Positions 42,601-52,387 of a DNA stretch of 64,000 bases are shown here, in pieces; position 1 is the stretch's first letter; each line of letters opens with the position of its first letter. The notes below the pieces were generated by a model. It saw nothing but the letters and a program-made list of their open reading frames with translations, had not been told where the DNA came from and made no database searches. The stretch comes from Arthrobacter sp. 35W (GTDB taxonomy: Bacteria; Actinomycetota; Actinomycetes; Actinomycetales; Micrococcaceae). Both the position numbers and the translations under genes were made by a program. The DNA lies in contig NZ_KI519455.1 in NCBI RefSeq assembly GCF_000482545.1, positions 1,735,247 through 1,799,246 of the forward strand, in the 5' to 3' direction.

Positions 42601-44476
42601 AGTGCTGCCCGCCCTGGTGAATTGGAAGGTCTCGAGTGAAAACCCCGAGTCCGACACCGCTTTCGATGACAGCGCCTGGACGGTGGCCAACGCCACCACC
42701 GCGGCCAACACCCGCCAAGGCCCTGGCCCGGTCCAGGGCAAGGTGCTGGACACCGCGTTCTACGGCTTCTACGAGGGCGACACCTGGTACCGCGCACACT
42801 TCACCGCCGGCAGCGCCTTCACCTCCCTCCAGCTCAAGGGCCAGGGCGGCAGCGCGGGCAATATGCTCGTATGGGTCAACGGCACCTACGCCGGGGCGGC
42901 CTCGGCCAATGGCAGCATGGCCACCATCAACGTTCCCGCCGGTGCCGTGTCCGCCGGCCAGGCAACGGTGGTCTCTGTGCTGGTGCGCAACAACGGCCAG
43001 AACCTGGACTGGAGCGACGACGGACTGTCGCGCCAGAACCGTGGCCTGTTCGATGCGGGCCTGTCCGCCACGGGCCCCGTGGTCTGGAAGATCCAGGGCG
43101 CCAAGGACAAGGCAGTCCCGGTGGATGTGGACCGCACCATCTACAACACCGGCGGCCTCTACGGAGAGCGTGCCGGCTGGCACCTGCCCGGATACCCGGA
43201 TGGCAGCTGGGCCTCCACGACGTCGCTCAAGCCCGCCAAGGCCGGCGTCACCTGGTACCGCACCAGTTTTGACCTGAACGTCCCCGCCGGCACCGACACC
43301 GCGCTGGGTCTGAAGATCAATTCCAGCCGGTTCGCCGCCGGCCGGCAGGACTTCGCCCGCACGGTGTTCTACGTCAATGGGTGGAACATCGGCACCTGGG
43401 TCGGCAACGTCGGCCCGCAGGACACCTTCACCATCCCCAGTGGATTCCTGGACAAGTCCGGCAAGAACGAGCTCGCCGTCGCGATGACGACCGAGCGTGA
43501 CGGCCAGGGCCCGGAGTCCATCACCATAGTGGACCGGGGCACCACCCTGGGCGGCGTGGCCCGGAAGCAGGAGGCGGCGCCGGCCTACCCGGCGGCCACC
43601 GTTTCTGCCTCGGCCAGCGACGATTCGCTGGAGCCGGACCAGGAGACCACCGTCAGCGGAACCCTGGCTCTGCCCGCACTCGTCAACGGTGCCATCGCCA
43701 AGGCCAGCGTCAACTGGGGCGACGGCACGCCGGTCCAGCAGGTGGCAGTCGCCGCCGGCGCGTTCTCGCTCAAGCACGCCTACGCCGCCACCGGCAGCTA
43801 CAACGCCGTCGTGAATGTACTGGATGCCGTTTCCGGCGCCGTACTGGGCAGCAAGACCCTGCCCGTCGCCGTCACCGCGGCGGCAACCGCCACCGCCACG
43901 GCAACCGCCACCGCCACGGAAACCTCCACTCCGACGGAGACGGCGACGCCCACCGAAACGGCCTCGCCGTCGGCCACCGCGACCGGGACCGGGACCGAGG
44001 GGCCGACGTCCAGCGCCACAGCCCCGCCCCAGCCAACATTCGCCGGCGTCGTGCAGGGAACGGTGGACAACGCCAACCTGCTGCCCGGCGCCAGCATCAC
44101 CGTCTCCGGCAGCAACTTCAAGCCGGGCACGGTGGCCACGTTCACAGTCCACTCGGATCCTATAGTGCTGGGTACGGCAGTGGTTTCGGCCGACGGCACG
44201 GTGCAGCTGCAGGCCACCATCCCTCAGGGGCTGGCCCCGGGGGAGCACACCATCGTCATTGATGGCATCGGCGCCGATGGACAGCCCGGACATGTGGTGC
44301 TGCCGCTGACGGTGGGCGGTCCGGCCCAGGCGGACGGCGCCTCCACGCCGGCAGCCGACGGCGGTCTGGCCAACACGGGCTGGAGCGGGTCCCTGCTGGC
44401 CGGCCTCTCGGTGCTGATGCTCGGTGCAGGGCTGGCAGTGTTCACCGTGGTGCGGCGGCGCCAGGGCAGCCACTAG
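39650..44476 (+). CDS. Secreted wall-anchored GH35 beta-galactosidase
   Basis: A 1608-residue exported beta-galactosidase. A signal peptide (about 1-33, ending SPAVA) is followed by the GH35 barrel (about 50-390): FHYWRLPSTNEW, acid/base Glu219 in YQAENELLNEG and nucleophile Glu312 in FVAEGQGGAFTPWG. Two tandem similar beta domains follow (about 490-625 and 627-762, each with ATGK-W and ISPQ-NH), then galactose-binding domains (to about 1300), a PKD-like domain (1312-1410), a Thr/Ala/Glu-rich linker (1411-1462) and a last Ig-like domain. The C-terminus GLANTGW, hydrophobic segment, RRR is a LAXTG class E sorting signal. ATG 39650 keeps a 9-nt gap to AGAGGG. Likely releases galactose from plant or microbial glycans outside the cell. 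Confidence 0.92.
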   Translation: MTAPVSRRLKAGAFAAAAALGLMCMASPAVATGSAPAAPIEAAVAQQAKAVNFPGNDGRPHTVTFDEKSLKVDGERLNVWSGEFHYWRLPSTNEWRDIFQKLRAAGFNAVSLYFFWGLHSTEPDKFDFSGIKDIDLLLDMAEEEGLYVIARPGPYVNAEISMGGLPVYMTKSGAGSLRGMDPENLRNSLSWIEAFNTIAKRHQITDGGGSIVIYQAENELLNEGGDRPAFMQALTTKIKADGITVPLFHNDYGMNGAFVPGKASAGGNVGLDFYAYDTYPLGFTCSNARGQITDRETQFRATAPNGPQFVAEGQGGAFTPWGASFNTDQCATFADTSFTRQFGVNNISNGTTVYNTYMEYGGTNWGWTGSPSSGFTSYDYGAALNEDRQMTPKFTTQKELGYFQQSFAPISGAVPQAGPTVLVDGAGTVNSYQRITTENKAATSATGNGARYLGFRQSSSNTTTDASFSFPLTLGPAEQVVAKTYTTDDTDVAGISYHGAWEHATGKSWTAGDYKGTETFSATTGDYLEYNFTGTGIKVISPQSVNHGYGDVYIDDVKVGQTNTFRGQNAAYQYVAFQADNLAAGGHKLKIVVTGQKDAGSSGTFVSVDAFDVTAPAPATAAKVDDVAAGIRYSESSPGVSQWTHATGKVWTANDYKGTQTFSSTTGAFYEYTFHGSLVRIISPQATNHALADVFIDGVKAGQTNTYVSNANGQSQFMAFEKTGLDPAVDHVIKVVNTGVKGNAAADGTFIGLDAIETDAPAVVVPAPDAVSFARVPQKAGTFLKLHGRDASMLVADYAFAGQKLMYSTSELFATMPAGGGTLLALNGTKGDDGETVLQYASAPQVTTLGGTAVESTWDAATKMLRLNYVHGNGTVVKITGGGTTPLTVFTTDRTATAKQWKVDGAVAGGTTNKTVFVDGAQLVRTAQFSGSTVALTGDMNAAGSISVFAPAGTTALTWNGAPLATAVGAAGQLVGSLAGPAPAVLPALVNWKVSSENPESDTAFDDSAWTVANATTAANTRQGPGPVQGKVLDTAFYGFYEGDTWYRAHFTAGSAFTSLQLKGQGGSAGNMLVWVNGTYAGAASANGSMATINVPAGAVSAGQATVVSVLVRNNGQNLDWSDDGLSRQNRGLFDAGLSATGPVVWKIQGAKDKAVPVDVDRTIYNTGGLYGERAGWHLPGYPDGSWASTTSLKPAKAGVTWYRTSFDLNVPAGTDTALGLKINSSRFAAGRQDFARTVFYVNGWNIGTWVGNVGPQDTFTIPSGFLDKSGKNELAVAMTTERDGQGPESITIVDRGTTLGGVARKQEAAPAYPAATVSASASDDSLEPDQETTVSGTLALPALVNGAIAKASVNWGDGTPVQQVAVAAGAFSLKHAYAATGSYNAVVNVLDAVSGAVLGSKTLPVAVTAAATATATATATATETSTPTETATPTETASPSATATGTGTEGPTSSATAPPQPTFAGVVQGTVDNANLLPGASITVSGSNFKPGTVATFTVHSDPIVLGTAVVSADGTVQLQATIPQGLAPGEHTIVIDGIGADGQPGHVVLPLTVGGPAQADGASTPAADGGLANTGWSGSLLAGLSVLMLGAGLAVFTVVRRRQGSH

Positions 44477-44491
44477 GCTCCATCAGCATGC

Positions 44492-44530
44492 AGGAAGGGC
44501 CCCACTCCGCGTGGAGTGAGGCCCTTCCTT
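44492..44530 (+). terminator. Terminator of the beta-galactosidase gene
   Basis: A 16-bp stem with one mismatch (arms around AGGAAGGGCC and GGCCCTTCCT) and a 4-nt loop begins 16 bp after the stop, followed by TTG. It may also serve the convergent gene. Confidence 0.8.
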
Positions 44531-44550
44531 GTCCGCCTGCCGGCGGAAAT

Positions 44551-44608
44551 GAACATCATTGCCGCCGGGGAACATGGGATCCCATGTTCCCCGGCGGCAA
44601 TCGTGTTC
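44551..44608 (-). terminator. Long hairpin, second member of the covarying pair
   Basis: Arms 44551-44578 and 44581-44608 pair over 28 bp with two mismatches around GGGATCCC. It lies 13 bp after the stop of the minus-strand lipoprotein gene, as the related hairpin at 29131-29188 does for its gene. Confidence 0.75.
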
Positions 44609-44621
44609 GAAACCGGTGGAG

Positions 44622-45200
44622 CTAGTGGTTGGCGGTTGCCGTTGCCGTAGCGGTCGCCGTTGCCGTGGAGGTCGACGTCGAGGTGGCCTCGGCGGTCGGC
44701 GACGGGGTGGGCACGAGGCCCTTGTACTCGGCCAGGGCGGCATCCAGCACGGGAACCCCGAGCTCGGACGTCTGCTGGCCGGGGCCCGTCTGGGTCAGCT
44801 TGACCGTTTCCATGCCGCCGGCATGCGTCTTGACGGTGCTGAGCAGGGCCTCATCGGAATCCTTGGTCAGATAGACCGGCACGCCCGGCTTGACCACGAC
44901 CTGGGTCTGCGCACCGGCGGCACCGTTCACCGTGAGGGTGATGGGGGACTCGGAGGTGTTGAACACGGCACCAATCAGCCGGCCCTCAGCGCCGTCGCCA
45001 TCGGAAACGATCACCATGTTCCGCAGTTCCAGCTTGCCAAGGTCCGTGCGGACGCCGTCGGAAGGGGACACAGTCATGGTGGTGGACTGCGGGTTGATGT
45101 AGCTGCAGCCGGTGGCGGCCATGGCCCCCAGGCCAATGGCTGCGATCAGGCTGATGCGCTGTATGCGAGTGGTTCCCCGGATGCCGGCAGCGATTCTCAC
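44622..45200 (-). CDS. Hypothetical lipoprotein with Thr/Ala/Ser repeat tail
   Basis: A 192-residue exported protein of unknown function. The hydrophobic segment ISLIAAIGLGAMAATGC ends in a lipobox-like ATGC, so lipidation at about Cys32 is likely. The mature domain (about 35-160) looks like a beta-sandwich: LGKLELRNMVIVSDGDGAEGRLIGAVFNTSESPITLTVNG, GVPVYLTK. The tail is a Ser/Thr/Ala alternating run, TSTSTSTATATATATATANH, from an imperfect 6-bp repeat that may vary by slippage. GTG 45200 has GAGGAG 8 nt upstream. Proteins of this shape are common near carD in Micrococcaceae; role not known. Confidence 0.78.
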   Translation of the reverse strand: MRIAAGIRGTTRIQRISLIAAIGLGAMAATGCSYINPQSTTMTVSPSDGVRTDLGKLELRNMVIVSDGDGAEGRLIGAVFNTSESPITLTVNGAAGAQTQVVVKPGVPVYLTKDSDEALLSTVKTHAGGMETVKLTQTGPGQQTSELGVPVLDAALAEYKGLVPTPSPTAEATSTSTSTATATATATATANH

Positions 45201-45488
45201 GTCTATAACTCCTCAGGAAAAGGTCAGAAATATCTGCCTCCAGCTTATCCGCTGTTGCCGCCACGCGCGTTTCGGGGACTTCGACGTCGCCGCCGGCGCC
45301 GGTGGGGCCGTGCGCTGGCCCGGGGTGCGGGGGGAACATGACGTGCCTCCGGAGAATGTGAACTGCACCTTAACTGCGTTTCGTCAAGGGGTCGCCGGAA
45401 TTGCCCCCGATGTTCATCTTGCGCTGTCGGCGTAGCTCCAGCGGCCCCTGACCTGCGAAAACTCAACGAACTGGGCAGTAGAGCGTGG

Positions 45489-45512
45489 TAAACTGGAAGC
45501 CGGGAAAGGGAG
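45489..45512 (+). promoter_or_regulatory. carD promoter -10 and ribosome-binding site
   Basis: TAAACT (45489-45494) is a likely -10, and AAAGGGAG (45505-45512) lies 7 nt before ATG 45520, so this gene has a short leader. The remaining 45201-45488 (about 290 bp) shows no further gene or clear structure; a matching -35 was not found. Confidence 0.6.
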
Positions 45513-45519
45513 AATCCAC

Positions 45520-46002
45520 ATGCTTTTTGAGGTCGGCGAGACAGTAGTTTACCCCCACCACGGCGCAGCCAAGATCGAAGAGATCAAGATGCGCACCATC
45601 AAGGGCGAAGAGAAGATGTATCTCAAGCTCAAGGTGGCCCAGGGTGACCTAACCATTGAAGTACCGGCGGAAAACGTGGACCTGGTTGGCGTCCGCGATG
45701 TAGTGGGCAAGGAAGGCTTGGAGCATGTCTTTGACGTGCTGCGCGCCGAGTTCACGGAGGAGCCCACCAACTGGTCCCGCCGCTACAAGGCGAACCTGGA
45801 GAAGCTGGCGTCCGGCGATGTCATCAAGGTGGCGGAAGTTGTCCGCGACCTGTGGCGCCGCGACCACGACCGCGGCCTCTCTGCTGGTGAGAAGCGCATG
45901 CTGGCCAAGGCCCGCCAGATCCTGATCTCCGAGCTTGCCCTGGCGGAGAAGACGGACGAGGAAAAGGCAGCCACCGTGCTGGACGAGGTTCTGGCCTCCT
46001 AG
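45520..46002 (+). CDS. carD: CarD-family transcriptional regulator
   Basis: A 160-residue global regulator that binds RNA polymerase beta and the upstream fork to stabilise open complexes at rRNA and other promoters. The N-terminal RNAP-interaction domain (about 1-55) includes [20 protein letters not shown] and YLKLKV. The C-terminal helical DNA-contact domain contains [18 protein letters not shown] with the conserved Trp, then [25 protein letters not shown]. Length and motifs match mycobacterial CarD. A terminator follows it, and ispD has its own promoter, though carD-ispD order is conserved in actinobacteria. Confidence 0.95.
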   Translation: MLFEVGETVVYPHHGAAKIEEIKMRTIKGEEKMYLKLKVAQGDLTIEVPAENVDLVGVRDVVGKEGLEHVFDVLRAEFTEEPTNWSRRYKANLEKLASGDVIKVAEVVRDLWRRDHDRGLSAGEKRMLAKARQILISELALAEKTDEEKAATVLDEVLAS

Positions 46003-46038
46003 GCACAGCCCGTGTGAAATTGTTGGCCGATGGCCATG

Positions 46039-46072
46039 AACCCCGGCACCGCATGGTGCCGGGGTTTCTTTC
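46039..46072 (+). terminator. Terminator after carD
   Basis: A perfect 12-bp stem AACCCCGGCACC / GGTGCCGGGGTT with loop GCAT is followed by TCTTTCT. Confidence 0.88.
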
Positions 46073-46082
46073 TGCCCGGGGA

Positions 46083-46094
46083 TACCCTTGGGGC
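46083..46094 (+). promoter_or_regulatory. Leaderless promoter of ispD
   Basis: TACCCT, 6 nt (TGGGGC), then ATG at 46095. Confidence 0.6.
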
Positions 46095-46871
46095 ATGAAT
46101 GAATCGGTGCAGTTGAAGATTGCCGTACTGGTGGTGGCCGCCGGATCGGGCGAACGCCTGGGCCATGGCGTACCCAAAGCGAGGGTCCCGCTCGGTGGCG
46201 AGCCCATGCTGGTGCACAGCCTGCGCGGCATCCTGGCCGCCGGCGTCGCGCACCAGATCGCCGTGGCAGTGCCCACGGGCGATGAAGCCCTGCGTGCCAT
46301 CGTTGAATCCCTGACGGTGGAAGCCGCCGGCGAAGACAGCCCGCAGATCACGGTGGTCGACGGCGGCAGCACCCGGGCCGAGTCCGTGGCCGCAGCCCTG
46401 GCAGTGGTGGATGCCGACAGCACCAGCGTGCTGATCCACGACGCCGCCCGGCCGCTCACGCCTGCCGAGGTGTACCACCGCGTGGTGAAATCCCTCGCCG
46501 GCGGAGCGTTGGCCGTGGTCCCCGCACTGGCCGTGGTGGACACGGTCAAGACCGTCACGCAGGCACCCGCCGGAAGCCCCGGCGTCGAGCTGGTGTCAGG
46601 CACTCCGGCCCGCAGCCAGCTTCGCGCCATCCAGACCCCGCAGGGCTTTGACCTGGCCACGCTGCGCCAGGCCCACAGCCATGCCGCCGGCCTCAGCGCC
46701 GAGGAATCGGCCGCCATCACTGACGACGCAATGCTCGTGGAGGCCATGGGTGTGCCCGTATACGTGGTGCACGGATCGGCCCACAGCCTGAAGATCACCA
46801 CCCCCACCGATCTGCTGCTGGCCGAGGCCATGCTGCAGGGTCCGCTGGCACCGCGGTGGGTGGAGGGATGA
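46095..46871 (+). CDS. ispD: 2-C-methyl-D-erythritol 4-phosphate cytidylyltransferase
   Basis: A 258-residue enzyme of the MEP isoprenoid pathway that joins MEP with CTP. The N-terminal nucleotide loop [25 protein letters not shown] matches A-G-x-G-x-R-x-x-x-x-x-P-K. The core includes [12 protein letters not shown] and later [26 protein letters not shown] and [18 protein letters not shown] 46095 fits a leaderless start and matches family N-termini; longer frames add unsupported residues. Its stop overlaps ispF by ATGA. Confidence 0.95.
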   Translation: MNESVQLKIAVLVVAAGSGERLGHGVPKARVPLGGEPMLVHSLRGILAAGVAHQIAVAVPTGDEALRAIVESLTVEAAGEDSPQITVVDGGSTRAESVAAALAVVDADSTSVLIHDAARPLTPAEVYHRVVKSLAGGALAVVPALAVVDTVKTVTQAPAGSPGVELVSGTPARSQLRAIQTPQGFDLATLRQAHSHAAGLSAEESAAITDDAMLVEAMGVPVYVVHGSAHSLKITTPTDLLLAEAMLQGPLAPRWVEG

Positions 46872-47371
46872 CGCTTCCGCGCACCGGCATCGGCGTGGAC
46901 GTGCATGCCTATGCGCCGGCCGGCGAGCCGGCGCCGCTGTGGCTGGCCGGCCTGCACTGGGAGGGTGAACGCGGTCTGTCGGGCCATTCCGACGGGGACC
47001 CCGTGGCCCATGCTGCGGCCGATGCCCTGTTCTCCGCCGCCGGCGTGGGGGATCTGGGCACGCATTTCGGCACCGACCGCCCCGAGTTCAAGGGCGCCCA
47101 CGGCGTGGTGCTGCTGGCCGAGGCTGCCCGGATTGTGCGGGCAGCGGGCTTTGAGATCGGCAACATCGCCGTCCAGTTCGTGGGCAACCGGCCCAAGTTT
47201 TCCCCGCGCCGGGCGGAGGCGGAGGCCGCATTGAGCAAGGCCGCCGGTGCGCCCGTGTCAGTCAGCGCCACCACCAGCGATGCGCTTGGATTCACCGGGC
47301 GCGGCGAGGGGATCGCGGCCATCGCCACGGCTCTGGTGGTGCACACCCGGGCAGCGGAGGCCGTGGGCTAA
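46868..47371 (+). CDS. ispF: 2-C-methyl-D-erythritol 2,4-cyclodiphosphate synthase
   Basis: A 167-residue trimeric zinc enzyme that forms MEcPP in the MEP pathway. [11 protein letters not shown] holds the Asp-x-His metal ligands, [31 protein letters not shown] is the family signature, and [19 protein letters not shown] closes the active site. ATG 46868 overlaps the ispD stop. ispD and ispF as adjacent coupled genes are usual; some other bacteria fuse them. Confidence 0.96.
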   Translation: MTLPRTGIGVDVHAYAPAGEPAPLWLAGLHWEGERGLSGHSDGDPVAHAAADALFSAAGVGDLGTHFGTDRPEFKGAHGVVLLAEAARIVRAAGFEIGNIAVQFVGNRPKFSPRRAEAEAALSKAAGAPVSVSATTSDALGFTGRGEGIAAIATALVVHTRAAEAVG

Positions 47372-47380
47372 TCTGGAGCG
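47369..47380 (+). promoter_or_regulatory. Leaderless promoter of cysS
   Basis: TAATCT, 6 nt (GGAGCG), then GTG at 47381; the hexamer overlaps the ispF stop. Confidence 0.6.
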
Positions 47381-48808
47381 GTGACCCTGCGCTTTTATGA
47401 TTCCGCCACCGCCGTCGTCCGCGACTTCACCCCGCTCATTGAGGGGAAGGCGTCGCTGTACTACTGCGGCGCCACCGTGCAGGGCGAGCCGCACATCGGC
47501 CACGTCCGCTCGGCCATCGCCTTTGACCAGCTGACGCGCTGGCTGCGCTACCGCGGCCTGGACGTCACGGTGGTCCGCAACGTGACGGACATCGACGACA
47601 AGATCCTTGACAAGGCAGCCGAAAACGGCGAGGAGTGGTGGGCGCTGGCCTACCGTTTTGAACAGTCCTTCGAGGATGCCTATAACGCCCTCGGGGTGCA
47701 GAAGCCCACCTACGAGCCCCGCGCCACAGGCCACATCCCGGAGATGCATGCCCTGATCCAGCAGCTGATCGACGCCGGACATGCCTACCCGGCGCTGGAT
47801 GATTCGGGAGATGTGTACTTCGATGTGCGCTCCTGGCCCGCCTACGGCTCGCTGACGCGGCAGAACATCGACGATATGCAGGCCGCTCCCGACGCCGATC
47901 CGCGCGGCAAGAAGGACGCCCGCGACTTCGCCCTCTGGAAGGGCCACAAGGCGGGGGAGCCTGCCACCGCCGCCTGGCCCAGCCCCTGGGGTGCAGGCCG
48001 CCCCGGCTGGCACCTGGAATGCTCTGCCATGGTGGGCAAGTACCTGGGCAGCGCCTTCGACATCCATGGCGGCGGCCTTGACCTGCGCTTCCCGCACCAC
48101 GAAAACGAGATGGCCCAGTCGCAGGCCGCGGGCCACGCCTTTGCCAATTTTTGGCTGCACAACGGCCTGGTCACCTACCGCGGCGAGAAGATGAGCAAGT
48201 CCATCGGCAACACCGTGGGGCCGGTCGAGCTGCTGGCCGAGGCCAAGGGCCTGGTGGTGCGCTACTACCTCGGCCAGGCGAACTACCGTTCCGTGCTGGA
48301 CTACCGCCCGGAGTCCCTGGCCGAGGCCGCCGCCGCCGTCGAGCGGATCGAAGGCTTCCTGGCCAACGCCGCAGCGATGCTGGACGCCGACGCCGTTCCC
48401 GCCGGCCTGGCCGGTGCACCGGCCGCCTTTGAGGCCGCCATGGACGACGATCTCAACGTCCCCGCGGCCCTGGCCGTGGTGCACGATGCCGTCCGCCGGG
48501 GCAACACGGCCCTCGCCGCCGGCGATGCCGACGGCGTGGCCGAGGCCTTCCGCGATGTCTACGTGATGACGGGGGCCCTGGGCATCAATCCGCTGCAGGC
48601 GCCGTGGAAGGAGCACGACGGCGGTGCCGCGGACGGTGCCATGGCCGCCCTGGATTCCCTGGTGGGCTCCCAGCTCCGCGCCCGGGCCGCGGCCCGCGAC
48701 GCCAAGGATTGGGCGGCATCGGATGCCATCCGCGATGCCCTGGCCGCCGCCGGCATTGAGATTGCCGATTCCGCCGCCGGGTCAAGCTGGTCGCTGCGCC
48801 GGAACTAG
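47381..48808 (+). CDS. cysS: Cysteinyl-tRNA synthetase
   Basis: A 475-residue class I synthetase. [19 protein letters not shown] holds a zinc Cys and the HIGH motif. [35 protein letters not shown] supplies further zinc ligands and the substrate pocket, and [10 protein letters not shown] is the KMSKS loop. The C-terminal helical domain (about 340-475) binds tRNA. GTG 47381 is 6 nt after TAATCT and 10 bp after ispF. Length and motifs are normal. Confidence 0.97.
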   Translation: MTLRFYDSATAVVRDFTPLIEGKASLYYCGATVQGEPHIGHVRSAIAFDQLTRWLRYRGLDVTVVRNVTDIDDKILDKAAENGEEWWALAYRFEQSFEDAYNALGVQKPTYEPRATGHIPEMHALIQQLIDAGHAYPALDDSGDVYFDVRSWPAYGSLTRQNIDDMQAAPDADPRGKKDARDFALWKGHKAGEPATAAWPSPWGAGRPGWHLECSAMVGKYLGSAFDIHGGGLDLRFPHHENEMAQSQAAGHAFANFWLHNGLVTYRGEKMSKSIGNTVGPVELLAEAKGLVVRYYLGQANYRSVLDYRPESLAEAAAAVERIEGFLANAAAMLDADAVPAGLAGAPAAFEAAMDDDLNVPAALAVVHDAVRRGNTALAAGDADGVAEAFRDVYVMTGALGINPLQAPWKEHDGGAADGAMAALDSLVGSQLRARAAARDAKDWAASDAIRDALAAAGIEIADSAAGSSWSLRRN

Positions 48809-49011
48809 TCTCGGCATGGCCGGGTGCTGCTGCGCAACAAACCCGCAAGCAATATCACACACCCCCCGGGGCGAAGAATTTGGTCATGCCACGTAAACTA
48901 AGTCTGCGGGTAAGAGTGTTCCCCGCCCGACGCTGACAAAAGTTGCTAAGCGCAGTTCACTTGTTTTTGGGGTCCACACCAAGTCCCCGTTCCAACCGTA
49001 AGGGTTTCAAG

Positions 49012-50013
49012 ATGGCCAACAGTTCTCGCCCCGGCGCCGTGCGCAAGCTCAAGAAGGGCCCCAGCAAGGGCACAGGCGGGCTCGGCCGCAAGGCGCTTGA
49101 GGGCAAGGGTCCCACCCCCAAGGCATCCGAGCGCACGTACCATAAGGCGTTCAAAAACAAGGAGTTGGCAGAGCGCTCTGCCGCCAAGCACGGCGACGGC
49201 AACCGCGGCGGCACCGGGCAGCGCCGCAGCGGCCCCAAGGGCCGTGCGACAGAGGAAATGGTCACCGGCCGCAACTCCGTGGTTGAGGCGCTGCGCGCCG
49301 GCATCCCGGCCAAGGCCCTGCACGTGGCCGTGCGCATCGAGATGGACGAGCGTGTCCGCGAATCCCTGAAGCTGGCCACCGAGCGCGGCATCCCGCTGAT
49401 GGAGACGCACAAGCCGGAGCTGGACCGCATGACGGAGGACGCCGTCCACCAAGGCCTGGTTCTGCAGATCCCCCCGTACGAGTACGAGGACGCCGTTGAC
49501 ATGGCCCAGGAGACCATTGCCAAGTGGAAGAAGGGGTACATCAAGAACGCCCCGCTCTTCGTCGCGCTTGATGGCATCACCGACCCCCGCAACCTCGGTG
49601 CGATCATCCGCTCCGTATCCGCCTTCGCCGGCCACGCAGTCATCGTGCCCGAGCGCCGCAGCGTGGGCGTGACGGCGTCGGCCTGGAAGACCAGTGCCGG
49701 TGCTGCCGTGCGCGTGCCGGTGGCCAAGGCCCCCAACCTGAACCGTGCCCTGGGCGCCTTCAAGGACATGGGGATCTACGTTCTGGGCCTGGACGGCGAC
49801 GGCGACGTCTCGCTGCCCGATCTTGAGCTCGCCACCGAACCCATCTGCATCGTGGTGGGCTCCGAGGGCAAGGGTCTTTCCCGCCTGGTCCGGGAAAACT
49901 GCGACCAGATCGTATCCATCCCGATCGACTCGGCCATGGAGTCGCTGAACGCGTCCATGGCCGTCGGCATCAGCCTGTACGAGATCTCCAAGCAGCGCAC
50001 TGCCGGGGTCTAA
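49012..50013 (+). CDS. rlmB: 23S rRNA 2'-O-methyltransferase, TrmH/RlmB family
   Basis: A 333-residue SPOUT methyltransferase expected to methylate G2251 of 23S rRNA. An N-terminal basic, disordered extension (about 1-80, rich in Lys and Gly) precedes the substrate-binding domain (VTGRNSVVEALRAG). The knotted SAM domain has TDPRNLGAIIRSVSAFAG, VVGSEGKGLSRLVRENCD and SLNASMAVGISLYE. ATG 49012 has AAGGG 7 nt upstream. It is 204 bp after cysS; that gap has no gene but contains TAAACT at 48894-48899, a possible promoter. glgX starts 1 bp after its stop. Confidence 0.9.
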   Translation: MANSSRPGAVRKLKKGPSKGTGGLGRKALEGKGPTPKASERTYHKAFKNKELAERSAAKHGDGNRGGTGQRRSGPKGRATEEMVTGRNSVVEALRAGIPAKALHVAVRIEMDERVRESLKLATERGIPLMETHKPELDRMTEDAVHQGLVLQIPPYEYEDAVDMAQETIAKWKKGYIKNAPLFVALDGITDPRNLGAIIRSVSAFAGHAVIVPERRSVGVTASAWKTSAGAAVRVPVAKAPNLNRALGAFKDMGIYVLGLDGDGDVSLPDLELATEPICIVVGSEGKGLSRLVRENCDQIVSIPIDSAMESLNASMAVGISLYEISKQRTAGV

Positions 50014-50014
50014 C

Positions 50015-52273
<2,259 letters not shown>

Positions 52274-52287
52274 GCCCGCACGGCTCC

Positions 52288-52314
52288 CGGTGGTCGATCC
52301 TGTCGAGACCCCGG
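52288..52314. repeat. Dispersed GTCGA-type repeat downstream of glgX
   Basis: GGTGGTCGATCCTGTCGAGA resembles the repeat family at 5.3-6.1 kb in layout but differs in the arms. It lies just before the shared terminator. Confidence 0.4.
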
Positions 52315-52333
52315 TACGGCTCCACAAAGCAAG

Positions 52334-52376
52334 AGGCTCCGCCCCCTCCGAAGCAACGGAGGGGGCGGAGCCTTTC
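52334..52376. terminator. Terminator between glgX and glgP
   Basis: A perfect 17-bp stem (arms 52334-52350 and 52357-52373, loop AAGCAA) is followed by TT. It lies between the convergent genes. Confidence 0.9.
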
Positions 52377-52387
52377 GTCCATTGTGC

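Noticed and set aside
39584-44473. Antisense reading frame of over 1600 codons opposite the beta-galactosidase gene
   Set aside because: Composition is a shadow of GC-rich third positions; Gly/Val/His-rich product without family motifs; the sense strand has clear GH35 motifs.
48809-49011. Small RNA or leader peptide upstream of rlmB
   Set aside because: TAAACT at 48894 could be a promoter, but no -35 and no stable hairpin or terminator is visible.
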